Source of the DNA: Microcebus murinus
Taxonomy: Eukaryota; Chordata; Mammalia; Primates; Cheirogaleidae
DNA length: 64,000 nucleotides
Assembly (NCBI RefSeq): GCF_040939455.1
Contig: NC_134106.1
Span: 89,659,001 to 89,723,000 of the forward strand
Direction: 5' to 3'
The position numbers were made by a program, and so were the translations under genes. Positions 48,727 to 61,513 of this stretch are shown here, in pieces; the stretch's first letter is position 1; every line of letters begins with the position of its first letter. A model generated the notes under the pieces. It did no database searches and had not been told where the DNA came from. It saw only the letters and a list, made by a program, of their open reading frames with translations.

Positions 48727-49723
48727 GTCGAAAGGAGGTTTATCTTCATTCTTTCCAAATCTTTCCTGAGATCTGCCACCTCATTTCTGAGTTCTTCTAA
48801 TTTTGATTCATGTTATTCTGCCATGCCTTATATGACTTTAATAATGCATTTTTAGCTCACGTTCAAATGGTAGGTTACAGGTTTATTCTGTGTTGTGGGC
48901 CTATCTTCTTGACATTCTTTCACTCTCTGGAGGGATGTTATTCTGCTCCTTATTCATTTTGTTATTATAATAACTTTGTATGGGTTTTGACCCAAGTACC
49001 TTCCTGATGCACATTTTTATAAGAAATCAGCTTTTGTGAACTTTTAAATTGAGAATGGGTGTGGTCAGTAAAGCCGTTTGAACTTTACAGTTCCCTCTCG
49101 TGTCTGTATGTGCACTAAAGTGTGTTGCCTTGCATCCTGGAATTTCAGACTTCTGTTACCTTCTCTCACCTTCTTTGGTATACATTTTCTCTTCCTTTTG
49201 TCTGTGTTGTCTCTATTTTGATCAATTTTGAGTCTATTTCCAGAAGTTTCTTTTCAGTTTGGAGTCCTATTCTGGAAGGGAACCTTGGCAGGTCAGTTTC
49301 AGAATGTTCTTAGTGGTTAGACTGCCTCTGGCCCTCGGTCCTTCCCACTGCATTCTCCTGTCAGTGTGGTCACCAGGCTTTCTGGTAAACACCTGCAGCT
49401 TGGTGGAGGTCATCCTGTTCTGCCCACTCCCATCCAGTTGCTTCCTCTTCTGCACAGGTGCCAGATATCCTGTGTCAGATTTTGTGACTGGTGGAGGTAT
49501 TTTCCCTCTACTCATTTGCATTTTGGCGTTCACAGGAATACTTCATTATCTAGTTTGAAAGTAAAATTGTTGTGTATATTTGGATTTGCTATGTTTTTGT
49601 TATATTTTTGTGAAGGAGCTTGAAGAAACTAAAAATTCATGCTGCTGCTGGAGTTATTTTCACAAAATCTTCTATGTATATTTTCAAAATTAAAACAAAA
49701 ACTAAATTTAAAAAAATTTTGCA
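48727..49723. other. Unassigned, T-rich; possibly old LINE sequence
   Basis: Frames at 49122-49623 on both strands overlap one another without a domain. Some wording ('tctatttccagaagtttcttttcagtttgg') suggests decayed L1 antisense sequence, but I cannot place it. Confidence 0.35.
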
Positions 49724-50660
<937 letters not shown>

Positions 50661-50664
50661 GAAA

Positions 50665-51030
50665 ATAGCAAGGGTATGGAGTCAGACAGAGCCAGACTCA
50701 AATCACCTTTTTATCACTTTTTTACCGTGTGACCAGTGATCAGTTACTGAGGCTCGGTGATTCAATTTTCTTATTATTAAAATCAGGATGATAAGAGGAA
50801 GCAGAGCATAGTCATAAGAAGTGTGGATTCTGGATCCTACTGCCTATGTTCAAATATACTGCCTAGCTGTGTGAACTTGAGCAAATTGTTTAACCTCTCT
50901 GAGCCTCAGTTTCACCATCCATAAAATGGGATAAATAACAATACCTACTTCACAGGGTTGTTGGAAAGATTAAATGACTTAATATATAAAAAGTGCATAG
51001 AAGTGTGCCTATGTACTTTATAACATACTT
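50665..51030 (+). repeat. Two MIRs in tandem, plus
   Basis: The first (50665-50790) has 'ggagtcagacagagccagactcaaatcacc' and 'gtgtgaccagtgatcagttac'. The second (50800-51030) has 'tggattctggatcctactgcctatgttcaaat', 'gcaaattgtttaacctctctgagcctcagtttc' and 'gggttgttggaaagattaaatg'. Confidence 0.82.
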
Positions 51031-51502
51031 TGCTATTGGTAATAATAATAGCGATAATAACATTAGCGATAATAACATTAGCAGTAGAAACTACCTCTGA
51101 GATGAGACATGGATGAAATGATGCAAGTAAAGCTTTGGAACAGTGCCTGAAATATCCAAAGTACCCTGTAAAGGTTATTTTTCTTCTTTCCCTTAAGCTG
51201 TCTGCAAAAGGAACAAATGCCCCTCCAGGGGTAGTGAGTTCACCATCAGCAGAAGTGTTCAAGCAGAAGTTGTTTAACCACATCTTCGGAATGTTATAGC
51301 AAAGCTTTGAAAGTAGGAGAACACAAGGAGTAAGCAATCCCTGAGCTCCTCTTCAAATTAAAATTTCTGTGATTAAGTCTGAAACTTTTGGAAAGGCTGT
51401 CAAATGGGAATTGTGGGTAACCAAAACTTTCCTGAAATTTCCAGCTCATTTTCCAGGATAAATGCATCCCCCATCACCCTACACAGCACACCAAATATTA
51501 GC

Positions 51503-51503
<1 letters not shown>

Positions 51504-51546
<43 letters not shown>
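51504..51546. repeat. (CA)n microsatellite
   Basis: About 21 uninterrupted CA units, then a shorter broken run to 51558. Confidence 0.97.
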
Positions 51547-51548
<2 letters not shown>

Positions 51549-51559
51549 AACACACACAT

Positions 51560-52283
51560 GTACACAGAGGCATCATTCATATGTTCTAACATAAATCTTT
51601 TCACCACAATGACCACGGTTGTCAGTGAAAGAAATACTCTTGTTCAGTCCAATGCACTTGGGTAGCCCAAATAAACAATAGTATAATACCCGGCATTTAT
51701 TCAGCACCCTTTGGGGCAAGGACTCACACTTTATACATATTTCTCGTTTATCATGACCACATTCCTGGGAGACAGGCTGCCCCTCAGAGAGGCAATGGCG
51801 TTGGGCTTTTGATTTCAGGCCTGCCTGGGGGGAAAGTCATTGCTTTCTTCATGTTAGAACATGCAGCACTTGCATGTGTTTCAGCCTTTGTGGGCCTGGA
51901 TGCACAGCCTTTCATGACAGACTGCTGATGTCGCATTGAGAGTCACAGTGCCTCTGGCCTCTGCTGTTTCTTGTCACCACCGGGGTTTCTACCCTTGTGA
52001 GTTAAGAACACTCAGGCTCTGAATGACAACCTTGCATTGCGTTTTGGCCAGAGTGCTCCTTGAATGTGCCGCAGTGTTTGAATCCAGCTCAGAAGTGACT
52101 CACAGGGGCTTCGGAGGCCATTGGGAATCCCAATCTGTGCCACTTAGCGAGCTGTGTGACCTTGGGGAAATGACTTAGCTACCTGACCTATAAAACAGGT
52201 CCAGTAAGATGTAATGTGCTAGGCTGTTACAACACCGTGAGATAAAGCATGTAAACTCCCTGGCATGTGGTAAACCTAAATAT
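51560..52283. other. Mostly unassigned, possible MIR remnants
   Basis: The piece 52100-52270 ('gggaatcccaatctgtgccacttagcgagctgtgtgaccttggggaaatgacttag') is MIR-like on + and is the target of the Alu that follows. Nothing else is recognised. Confidence 0.5.
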
Positions 52284-52298
52284 AAAATATCTATTACT

Positions 52299-52626
52299 GG
52301 CCGGGCGTGGTGGCTCACGCTTGTAATTCTAGCACTTTGGGAGGCCGAGGTGGGCGGATTGCTCAAGGTCAGGAGTTCGAAACCAGCCTGAGCGAGACCC
52401 CGTCTCTACTAAAAATAGAAATAAATTAATTGACCAACTAAAAATATATATACAAAAAATTAGCCGGGCATGGTGGCGCATGCCTGTAGTCCCAGCTACT
52501 CGGGAGGCTGAGGCAGGAGGATTGCTTGAGCCAGGAGTTTGAGGTTGCTGTGAGCTAGGCTGACGCCACGGCACTCACTCTAGCCTGGGCAACAAAGTGA
52601 GACTCTGTCTCAAAAAAAAAAAAAAA
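52299..52626 (+). mobile_element. Alu SINE, lemur type, plus, young-looking
   Basis: A full dimer with low divergence and many intact CpGs, strepsirrhine linker, and a pure A-tail. A perfect 15-bp duplication, AAAATATCTATTACT, flanks it at 52284-52298 and 52627-52641. Confidence 0.97.
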
Positions 52627-52697
52627 AAAATATCTATTACTATTAAAGGCATCATCTTGCCTCCAGGTTACGTAACTCGGTGTTTCTGCACATGCAG

Positions 52698-53060
52698 TGT
52701 TACGGGCTCAATCGTGTCCACCCCAAATTCAAGTGTTGGAGCCCTAACCCTCACATAATATGACTGTGTTTGAAGATGAGGTCTTTAAAGAGATAATTAA
52801 GTTAAAGTGAAGTCACATGGGTGGGCTGTAATCCAGTGTGACTATTAGATTAGGAGGACACAGCACAAAGGGGAGACCATGTGAAGACACAGAAGGTGGC
52901 CATCTGCAAACCAAGGCAAGAGGCTTCAGATGAGACCAACTCTGCTGCTGCTGTGATCTCAGACCTTTATCCTCCAAAATTGTGAGAAACTAAGTTTTTG
53001 TTATGTAAGCCATTTATTCAGTGGAACTTTGTTATGGCAGCTCTGCCTAACTACTACATC
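52698..53060 (+). mobile_element. MLT1-type LTR, plus
   Basis: Contains 'gttacgggctcaatcgtgtcc', 'gagccctaaccctcac', 'gaggacacagcacaaag', 'gaggcttcagatgag' and 'tgttatggcagctctgcc' in MLT1 plus order, diverged. Confidence 0.8.
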
Positions 53061-54739
53061 CAGTTTGAGAATATAGCCATCAGCCCCAAAACTCAGGTCA
53101 GTAGAACCCTTTGAAAGATCAAGTAAATAATGGTGCGAGGTTCAGGAGGACTTAAAAGCTGTGAATAAATATAGTAAGTTAGTTGGATAAGTGCTCGACA
53201 AGAAAGCGAAATCAAAGCTATTTCCTTTATCAGTGGGATGAATCAGAAAGAACATCACATTTGAGTAAGAGGTGAGAACATGAAACTCATCTCTTACCAG
53301 TATTTAGCTGTGGGAACTTTGATAACCATTTATCTCTATGTATTTCAATTTCACTTGGGTAAATCTACCTGTCTTCCATACCAGATCATTCTTAACAACC
53401 TGGACCAAGTTAATAATTCTTAATTAGTCAGTGAATAACATAGTTACTAGTTTATAGTAGAAAAATTATAAGTGTTTCTCAGATGTACTGAACCATACAA
53501 TTCTATTTGGGAATTATTCTCAAGCCTTCATTTCAGAGGTAGGTGAAAAGAATAATGTGCTATTCAATAAATATTGTTAATATCACGATAGAAAAGAGGT
53601 ATCTTGGAGTCTTGGCAAAGGAAAAACTCGTTTCGGCATTTTCTACTCAAATGGCTTACACAGGAATAGACAGGAAATAATGTTTTAATAAATAGCCAAA
53701 TCTTCTCATACAACAGGTTTTATATATTTTGTGTAAGACAAATGTTGACCTGAGTGATGCACATAATTCTTTAGCTATATTTTCATTAAAAAATATTTAT
53801 CGTGATATTACCATCTGTTTGTTGAGACTTAATAGTCAACCTCATTGATCCTAGCAGAGAACCATTGCTACCACAAGTCCTCTATCCATGGCAATAGATC
53901 CTCGACCTTCTCAAATCTTGTTCCTGCTCCACTTTCTTTAATAATTATCCTCTCCTCTAACTTAGGAAATATATGGGAGTCCTTGTATATTTCTTAAAGG
54001 TAACTCTCTAGCATTTGATAAGTTCTTGTTGCCTTATTATAGTTAATTTCCTATCAAAACAATTTGTTACCTTGTGAGTTGTGAGAACTAATTAATGTGT
54101 TTTAAGTGCTTTGGGATTCTGAGATGAAGGCTCCATAAAAATGTCATGTTGTTATTATGTCCTGACCCAATAAAAATTGTCAGGGAAAAAAAGTGCCTTT
54201 AGAGGGCACTTTTGTGCCTGTGGGACTTTATAATAAATGCAAAGCTACTCCTACTCCACATTTTATCCCAGTATTTTGAGGAATTCTCGAGACAAGCCTC
54301 CTATAGTGTAGAAAGGTCATACATTTTTGCTAATTTGGCCAACAAAAGTGACTTTGAGGTGTCAGTTTACATCTTGCAGCCTCAGTTTCCATTTTCTTAA
54401 GAGGTAAAATGGAAACAGTAATAAAACCAACCTAGTGGGGCCATTATAAAGATAAAATGATGGTTGGCATGTATTGAGGGTGGGGTTTATGGGCAGATTA
54501 GAGCTTATAACTCCCTCTCCTTTTAAAAGCAGATCCATTATGCAAAAATATAAAGATATTATGTATTAGTCATTATTCTCTCCTCTACACACAAGAGGAC
54601 TATTTTATTAAACCCACAAATGTATATGTCATAGGGTTGTTTAATACAGTTGCTGCCTTGGCATCCATTTTCAGGCCTGACGTAAATTGTTTGAAATCCA
54701 GTTGTATCTCTTCACCTTTGGCCTAGTTAAAAATTCTCC
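53061..54739. other. Unassigned sequence
   Basis: About 1.7 kb with no repeat, RNA gene or exon that I can support. Confidence 0.4.
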
Positions 54740-55175
54740 TCCTCATGTGGTTGTTAACAAGCAGCATGTTTATTCCTATCTCACTAACCTAAAGCCCAAT
54801 GCATCCCACAGCTGCTGACCACAATGAAACCTAGTGGACAATGCCAGAGTCATGTAAATAAGTACTCCCATTCACATGCATTTGCTTCAAATTAGCCAGC
54901 CCATAATCCTAGTGAGAAAGCCTAAGGGACATTAAACATTAGCCATGGATCTTAATAAAGGCCTAGTCCCACAGGTCCTCTCTCCCTCTTGACCCACACT
55001 TAGTGTACGTGTGTGAGCACCCTGCTGTCTGAAATTTCGACTGGCCCTCATGGGTACCCTCTTCCCACGTGGATCTGTGAGCAATAAACTTCTTCCACTA
55101 TTCCCTGTGTTTTGTTTTAGTCCCTCTTCTGTGTCTTACCTGACTGACATACCTAACCCTAACTTTTTCCCAGTC
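54740..55175 (+). mobile_element. Solitary ERV LTR candidate, plus
   Basis: A TAATAAA box at 54953-54959 stands about 130 bp before an AATAAA at 55083-55088 followed by a T-rich segment. That is the U3-R-U5 layout of a retroviral LTR, with the C-rich 'cctctctccctcttgacccac' start-site region between. The left border is not defined and no internal provirus is next to it. Confidence 0.45.
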
Positions 55176-57325
55176 AGGGCTCTTCTAGAGAATGGCTATC
55201 GTGGCTTCTGGCCACTTTCCAGAGAGAGGCTTCAAGATCAAATTGAGGAAAATCATAGTAGTAAATTAATGATTTACTATCTCTATACATAGTGGCTGCC
55301 CTCAGAAACTCCTAAGCTATCCAAGAAGGAAGCTTACCCACCAGGCACTGTTGTATGCAGTGTATTCAAAAGTGCGCCAATTGTTTTAATGCAATGGTTC
55401 CAGGCAATATATCAAAACAGAAACACACACAGACACACATACACACATACTCTGCCCTTGCTGAGCGTACAGTTCAATGGGGAAGACAGATGCGATTTAG
55501 GTAAATAAGTGAATATATAGCATATTAAACAGTGATCAGCACTAAAAGGGAAAATAAAGCCAAGAAAGAGAACAGAAAGTGCTAGGTGTGGGTTATGGGC
55601 TGAAATTTTGGTTGGAGTAGCAAGAGGTGCCTCACCCAGGAAGATGGCATTTATGTAATTATGAGAAGGAAGTGAGGTCTTTAATCACATGTCACCTTCT
55701 CAGTGACAGGTTATGACAAGTGGCAAGTGCCTTAAGATGCTGCCAACAGTGTCAATCCACAGCAGAGAGCCTGGCATGGGCGATGTGTGTTCTTTTCACA
55801 GCGCTAGGTCACATTTACTCATTTTCACCTGGAAGCAATCACAGCCCTTTCAGAACCTGTTCTCTGTGCCTGTCCAGTGACCAGTATCACTGAGAGTTAA
55901 TAGTGCATAAAGATCTTTGAAGACCATACTCATTTCCTGACCAAAGGATCTATCTCTGAAACATTTAAAAGCACATGATTAAGATGATAATGTTGAAAAC
56001 ACAGGGTTAATCATTTACATCATCATGGGCGTGAGATTTCCAAACACATCTGCTTATAAATATCTGCATATGACTTGTTGAGATTGGAAGCCCAGAAGGT
56101 TTTTGACCTCTGGTCTAACATCGTCAATCTGTTCTGGTGAAATGAGCTCAGGGCACACTGCCAAATAGCCACAGAAAATAAGCACTCAGAAGCAAAGCAT
56201 TAGTTCTCTCCAGTTTTTCTCTGGAAAAATTTGTGTGGCTCAGACATCCCACCTCATATTAGATTCAACCCCAGAGGATAAAACACAAGACATGATAGAT
56301 TTCAGTTTTTCCCTTTTCTTCAACAGAGCCCAGGTCTACAGCCTGGTTAGCTGTCTCACCTGGGCCTGGAGGAATTGTGAGGAAAAACCGGTTATGAGAA
56401 ATTTCCCCATAGGGTTGGGTGGCCTGTGAAAGCTGGGGATTCTGTACAGCACGATTGTGGTTTCTGCTAGCTCTGAAGATTGCCAGAATGCTTGCAGGGA
56501 TTAAAAACAGGAAATCCAATGATCCACATAAATGATATTTTCCTAATGGTAATATTCCGCACATTTAAAGGACACAAACCCTAGAATTGTGCAGGGAAAT
56601 GGGACCCCTCCTGGTCTTCCTTTCATGTCAATAACTCTACTGTGTGAGTCCTATGTCATTTTTTTACACCCACTCAACCTGTGACATGTCAATTTATGCA
56701 ACTTGTGTACTGAGAATGTTGCCTTTATTGCTTGTCCCAAACTTGTAGGGTCATTCCATGTATGACCAGTCACTCCCATAGATTGCAAATTAGGGTATTT
56801 TCAAAGATTTGGAGATAAATTTCAAATATGTTACAATAGCATATGTCCTAGTTTCAGAATATTGTGTTCTACTCTACATATGGAAGGTGGTAGCAGACGT
56901 TGTGCAGAGTACTACAGGGCACGGTTAAAGTGGAAAAGCTGTGCACCCTGCCTGCTGCCAGTTTATAATCTAGCCTGCATTTTAATTCAAAATATCTAAT
57001 TTTCTGACAGGAATATAAGCCATCAGAAAATTTCCGATGGTCAATTTGTAAAAATAATCAAGAGACTTTAAAAATATTCCTATTCTTTAAAGTAGCTAAT
57101 CTAATGTTAAAAATCTATTCTATAGAAATTATCAGATAGGTAGCTAGCTAGACAGATAGATGGTAAATAAATAGATTGAGATAGATATTCAATGTACTAC
57201 ATATATATTATAAGAAAATTGGAAAAAATAAAAATATCAAATTACAAGGAATAATGAGTAAATTATGGTGCATCAATAAAACAGATGACTACATAGCCAT
57301 TAAAAATTATTAATTTTTTTTTTCA
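55176..57325. other. Unassigned sequence with short tandem repeats
   Basis: A degenerate CA tract lies at 55421-55450 and a degenerate GATA-type tract at 57130-57185. Frames at 56235-56429 (plus) and 56265-56564 (minus) overlap without a domain. No gene recognised. Confidence 0.4.
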
Positions 57326-58408
57326 CTAAGACCTCAAAAGCACAAGCAACAAAAACAACAAAACAAAAATAGACAAATTGGACTTAATCAAACTAAAAAG
57401 CTTCTGCACAGTGGGAGAAATAATCATCAGAGTGAACAGACACCTAGAGAATAAGAAACAATATTTGAAAACTGTGCATCTGACAGGGGACTAATATCCA
57501 AAATTTACAAGGAACTCAATTAACTCAACAGCAACAGCAACAAAAATAAATGACCCCATTAAAACATGGGCAAAGGACATAAATAGACATTTTCAAAAGA
57601 AGACATACAAATGACCAAGAAGCATATGAAAAAATGCACATCACTAATCATCAGAGAAATGCAAATTAGAACCACAATGAGATATCATCTTACACCAATC
57701 AGAATGGCTATTATTTAAAAAACAAAAAATAACAGAAGTTGGCAAAATTGTGGAGAAAAGGACACTCTTATACACTGTTGGTAGGAATGTAAATTAGTCC
57801 AACTTCTACAGAACACAGTATGGAGATTTCTCAAAGGACTAAAAATAGAACTACCTACCCTTCTATCCAGCAATCCCATTACTGAGTATCTACCTGAATG
57901 AAAGAAATCATTATATTAATGCGAAAAGATACCTGCACTCATATGTTTATCATAGCACTATTCAGAATATCAAAGATATGAAATCAACCAAGTGTCCATC
58001 AAAGGATGACTGGATAAAGAAAATGTGTTATCTATATACAATGGAATACTATTCACCCACAAGAAAGAATGACATCATGTCTTTTGCAGCAACATGAATG
58101 AAACTGAGGCAATTATCCCAAGTGAAACAATTCAGACACAGAAAGACAAATACTACATGTTCTCACTCATAAGGGGGAGCTAAATAATGTGTGCACACAG
58201 ACATAGAATGTGGAATGATGGACACTGGACACTTGAAAAAATGGGGGGTGGAAGCGGGGGTTGATGATAAGAAATTACTTAATGAGTACAATGTACATTG
58301 CTCAGGTGATAGACACCCTAAAAGCCCTGACTTTACTACTATGCAATATATCCATGTAACATAATTGTACTAACACCACTAAAAGTCATATAAACTTTTA
58401 AAAGTGAT
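57326..58408 (+). mobile_element. 5'-truncated primate L1 (L1MA/L1PB-like), plus
   Basis: The ORF2 C-terminal region is clear: 'aacaaaaatagacaaattggacttaatcaaac' (57363), 'gaccccattaaaacatgggcaaaggac', 'gcaaattagaaccacaatgagatatcatcttacacc' (57661), 'cagcaatcccattactg', 'aatggaatactattc', 'gttctcactcataagggggagc'. The 3' UTR follows to about 58408. Many stops break the frame. Confidence 0.9.
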
Positions 58409-58732
58409 ACCTTTTTCAACAATATATAGCACCAAAAATTACTTACGTTATAAATAATGTGACGTGAAAAACATTAGGACATAAAATTATACATATGTAG
58501 TAAGATTTCAAATTCATGTCCTTGACAATAAAAAAAAAGTATGTATGCACCTATGTGTATATGTGTGTGTTTGTTTGTGTGTGTATACTTCTTATTGAGA
58601 TTACAGCAAATATCTTTGGGTGGTGCTATTAATCATATTTACTTGATTCTTAAATGAAAAGTTCTTTTTTACTCAGTATAAGCATCATATTATATCATAT
58701 TATGCCATGTGATTTTACAGAAATATATAAAT
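58409..58732. other. Unassigned, with a degenerate (TG)n tract at 58553-58585
   Basis: No element recognised beyond the alternating TG run. Confidence 0.5.
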
Positions 58733-58925
58733 CAGAGGTCCACAGGCCAAATTCAGCCAAATTTCTCTTTTTATAAATAACATTTTATTGGAACACAGGC
58801 ATGCTTATTCATTTACATATTATCTATAGCTGTTTTTGCAAAACAATCACATAGTTTATAGTAGCCTCTCAAAGTTTAAAATATTTGCTATATGGCCATT
58901 GACAAAAACAGTTTGCCAATCTCTG
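58733..58925 (-). mobile_element. Ancient hAT-type MITE, minus
   Basis: The ends CAGAGGTCCACAGGCC and GTTTGCCAATCTCTG are degraded inverted repeats. Inside, 'tttattggaacacaggcatgc' and 'atagctgtttttgc' match a 'GGTCGGCAAAC'-type element in reverse. Confidence 0.75.
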
Positions 58926-58939
58926 ATACAAATATAAAT

Positions 58940-59160
58940 CAATGATTCTCAACAGGGGTGGTTTTGCCCCCATTGGAGCCATTTGGCGAAGTCTGGAAAT
59001 ATTTTGGGTTGCCATAACTGGGGGAGTTGATGGTGCTGCTGGGATGTAATGGATAGAGATCAGTGTTGTTGCTAAACATCCCATAACGCACAGGACAGCT
59101 CCCCACAACAAATAATTTCCCAGTTCAAAATGTCAATAGTGCTGAGTCTAAGAAACTCTG
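58940..59160 (+). mobile_element. MER20 (hAT-Charlie MITE)
   Basis: Begins CAATGATTCTCAAC and ends GTCTAAGAAACTCTG. The blocks 'ggttttgcccccattgg', 'gctaaacatcccataacgcacaggacagctccccacaac' and 'aaaatgtcaatagtgctgag' are those of MER20. It lies 14 bp from the preceding hAT element. Confidence 0.92.
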
Positions 59161-60360
59161 ATGTAGACTAATAGTTAAAGCATTCTAATATTCAAGTCAG
59201 ATAACTGCAGCTGACCAACCCAAGGCTTTTAAGATCCCTTCATGTAATGAATTTTTTCATCTTTGTTGATGATGATTCAACTCAGTCCTTTGCTCTCTCT
59301 GTGCCTTTTTAAAGGATATTTTAATCATGTCTGTTGCCACTATTTAAACAGAATTCTTCTTTCTGACCCAAGAAAATCAAGTTATCTAGAAATAGGCAAT
59401 CGCCAGAAATCAAATGTTACTATTGCCATACATATACTTTCTTCTATACATGTTGGAAAAATAGAGGAAAAAACTATTTAAAAGCTTAAAGATCCCTATA
59501 TTTTAAGGCCTCCATCTTGTCCTCAAAGAAGATGAAATATATGTGTGAAAGAACAAAACACAACTGAAGCAACCACTGTCACATTATTTCAAGTTTCTTT
59601 TAAAAAGACAATATTTTGCCTAATAGACTCAAAGATCTTCATTTAAGATTGAAAGATGGTCCTAGGACTCTGTGTGCTAAATCTGTGAGAAAGTTATTAT
59701 AAATACTTCTGAAGGCCATTTATATCTACTTCTAAGAAAGGATCCTCTCTTATTTAGGTTAATAGTCATATAACTATCTCAGCCTCAGTCTCAATGAGCT
59801 GCCCAATTTTTCAAGGAACTGAATGAATGCGTATTTTGGATACAACTAAAACTGAAGTAAGCACCAGTTTATTCACTCACACCCTCTACCCTGTGGATTA
59901 AGTAGATCCTGAGACAACCAGGTCTGAGGCAGCCCACAGCCACCAAGCTCCTAGCTCTGTACCCAAGATAAGCCCAAGCACAACATGTGCAATTTTCTAT
60001 TCTGCAAAACGGAGATCATGAAAACCAAGTTCACAAGGCGATGTGAGGAGACATGAGTTAAAATACTGTATCAATTGTTTAGTTCAGCATGTAGTAATTT
60101 GTAAGTAATGTTAGTATTAACTACGTTTTATCATTTTCCAATTTACTGCTCAAAACGATTCTATGCGGGCTGCCATTTATTATTTGGAATACATTTAAAA
60201 TGTGGATATTGAAACTAAGAGTTCACACAGCCAGTAAGGGATGATTTCAACACACCACCATTTTACTCCAAGGGGCAGGAAAGGCAAACACACTGATGGT
60301 TTTGGAATAGTTACAGTGCCCTTCTAGGTGACAGTGGGTGACAGACTGCTAGGGAAGCTT
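59161..60360. other. Unassigned sequence; possible MIR at about 60090-60245 (minus)
   Basis: The stretch at 60105-60245 has the outline of a MIR in reverse ('tttatcattttccaatttactgctcaaaacgattctatgcgg'). No gene or other repeat recognised. Confidence 0.4.
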
Positions 60361-60364
60361 CAGC

Positions 60365-61150
60365 TGCTTCCCCAACCCTCGAGTGCGACAGCTCCGTCCC
60401 TTCCCTCGCGCCTCCCTGGCCGGGGCGTCCCTGTCAGGGACAACATGGCGCCCCGGGCCCGCGGTGATCCCAATCTAGCACGGCAGCTCTTATGTTCTTA
60501 AAGTCTTCCCCGAGTTGAAATGATTTCACTCCACATGTCTTCCCCTCATTTCAAAGGCTTCTCAGGCCCCTATTTTCAGGTTACAAAAACAGTCCTAAAA
60601 ACCAACTTCTGCCAAATCACAAGTAATTGAGCAAATTATGTTTCCTAATCACCCATCTCTCCTTGCGCCTCAGCCGCCGGCCAAACCTCTCCTCCCGACA
60701 GGCCCCTTCTCCGGTGTCACTCTAATTGGCACTAATCGCTTCACTAAAATTCAGGCATCGACAAGGTCCCACCAATCAGCTTACCCTTTGACCCTGCGCT
60801 CTGGCTTCTTCTCCGTCAAGTTCAGGCCTTGCTGATCCACCTAGTGGTTTGTCCCGACAGCTTATTTTGTCTGCACCTTTTCTTCTTCCACTAAGAACTG
60901 AAAGGACGACAGAGCCGCTGCGTTCATGAGCGCGTCCCTGACCCCGCTCCGCCCCCGCGCGGTGTGGAGTGTGACTCCCAGGTGACCTCGGCTGCTGCCT
61001 GCAGGGCCGTTCCTTGCGGTGCCCTCCCCCACACCAGACACCCTGCCCTTCCTCACACCTGGAAGGTGAAAAGCCAGGCTCTCTTGCTGAGCCTCCCACT
61101 TCATCACTTTTGTTTCTGTCCCAGGGTGAAAGATCAGGCAGGTGACAAGA
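60365..61150. promoter_or_regulatory. CpG-rich single-copy block, candidate promoter
   Basis: CpG pairs are common here, about a dozen in 60375-60465 and about ten in 60900-60965, while the surrounding 60 kb is strongly CpG-depleted outside young Alus, the L1 5' UTR and one MITE. No repeat explains the block. Direction cannot be fixed: the GC-rich core fits a TATA-less promoter in either orientation. A short ATG frame in good context (AACATGG, 60442-60448) opens on + but closes after 18 codons. Confidence 0.45.
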
Positions 61151-61513
61151 GCGAGGCCACAGCCGACGATGCCCAGAAAGTGGGAAACAAAGGGCCTCAG
61201 AGGAGATGAGGCTTAAGAGGATTTGGGGTGCAGTTACCTGCCCAAATGAATCCACCCAGAGCCACGCTGTAAACAAAACATTCTCTTTCTTGGAGGGGGG
61301 AAAAAAACCGCATTGGACACCTGAAAGATACTGAAAACTCAACCATTCTCTCCCTGAGCATCGCCATCACATACCTCAGGGGGCGTCCCTGTCTTTTTTC
61401 CCTTTTGAACTCAAGGCGGACCTGATTCTTTGCCAGCAGCACCCAGGGCGTTTCACCCGTATGTATGCTCTATCGCTGTAATCCTTGACATCCTCCTTGA
61501 AAAACATTGCAAG
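61127..61513 (+). other. Candidate noncoding exon next to the CpG-rich block
   Basis: A pyrimidine-rich run ending in CAG (61109-61126) could be a splice acceptor. AAG|GTAAGA at 61511-61519 is a strong donor-like site. The stretch between has stops in all plus frames, so if it is an exon it is untranslated or part of a long noncoding RNA. This is inference from splice-site shape only. Confidence 0.2.

Noticed and set aside
50945..51337. 130-codon minus-strand frame
   Set aside because: Begins in a MIR and has irregular composition with low-complexity I/N-rich repeats from AATAAT runs; no family recognised.
60776..61342. 188-codon minus-strand open frame in the CpG-rich block
   Set aside because: The longest apparently non-repeat frame, but composition explains it: R, G and S-rich in GC-rich DNA, competing frames on both strands, and no recognisable domain or splice support.
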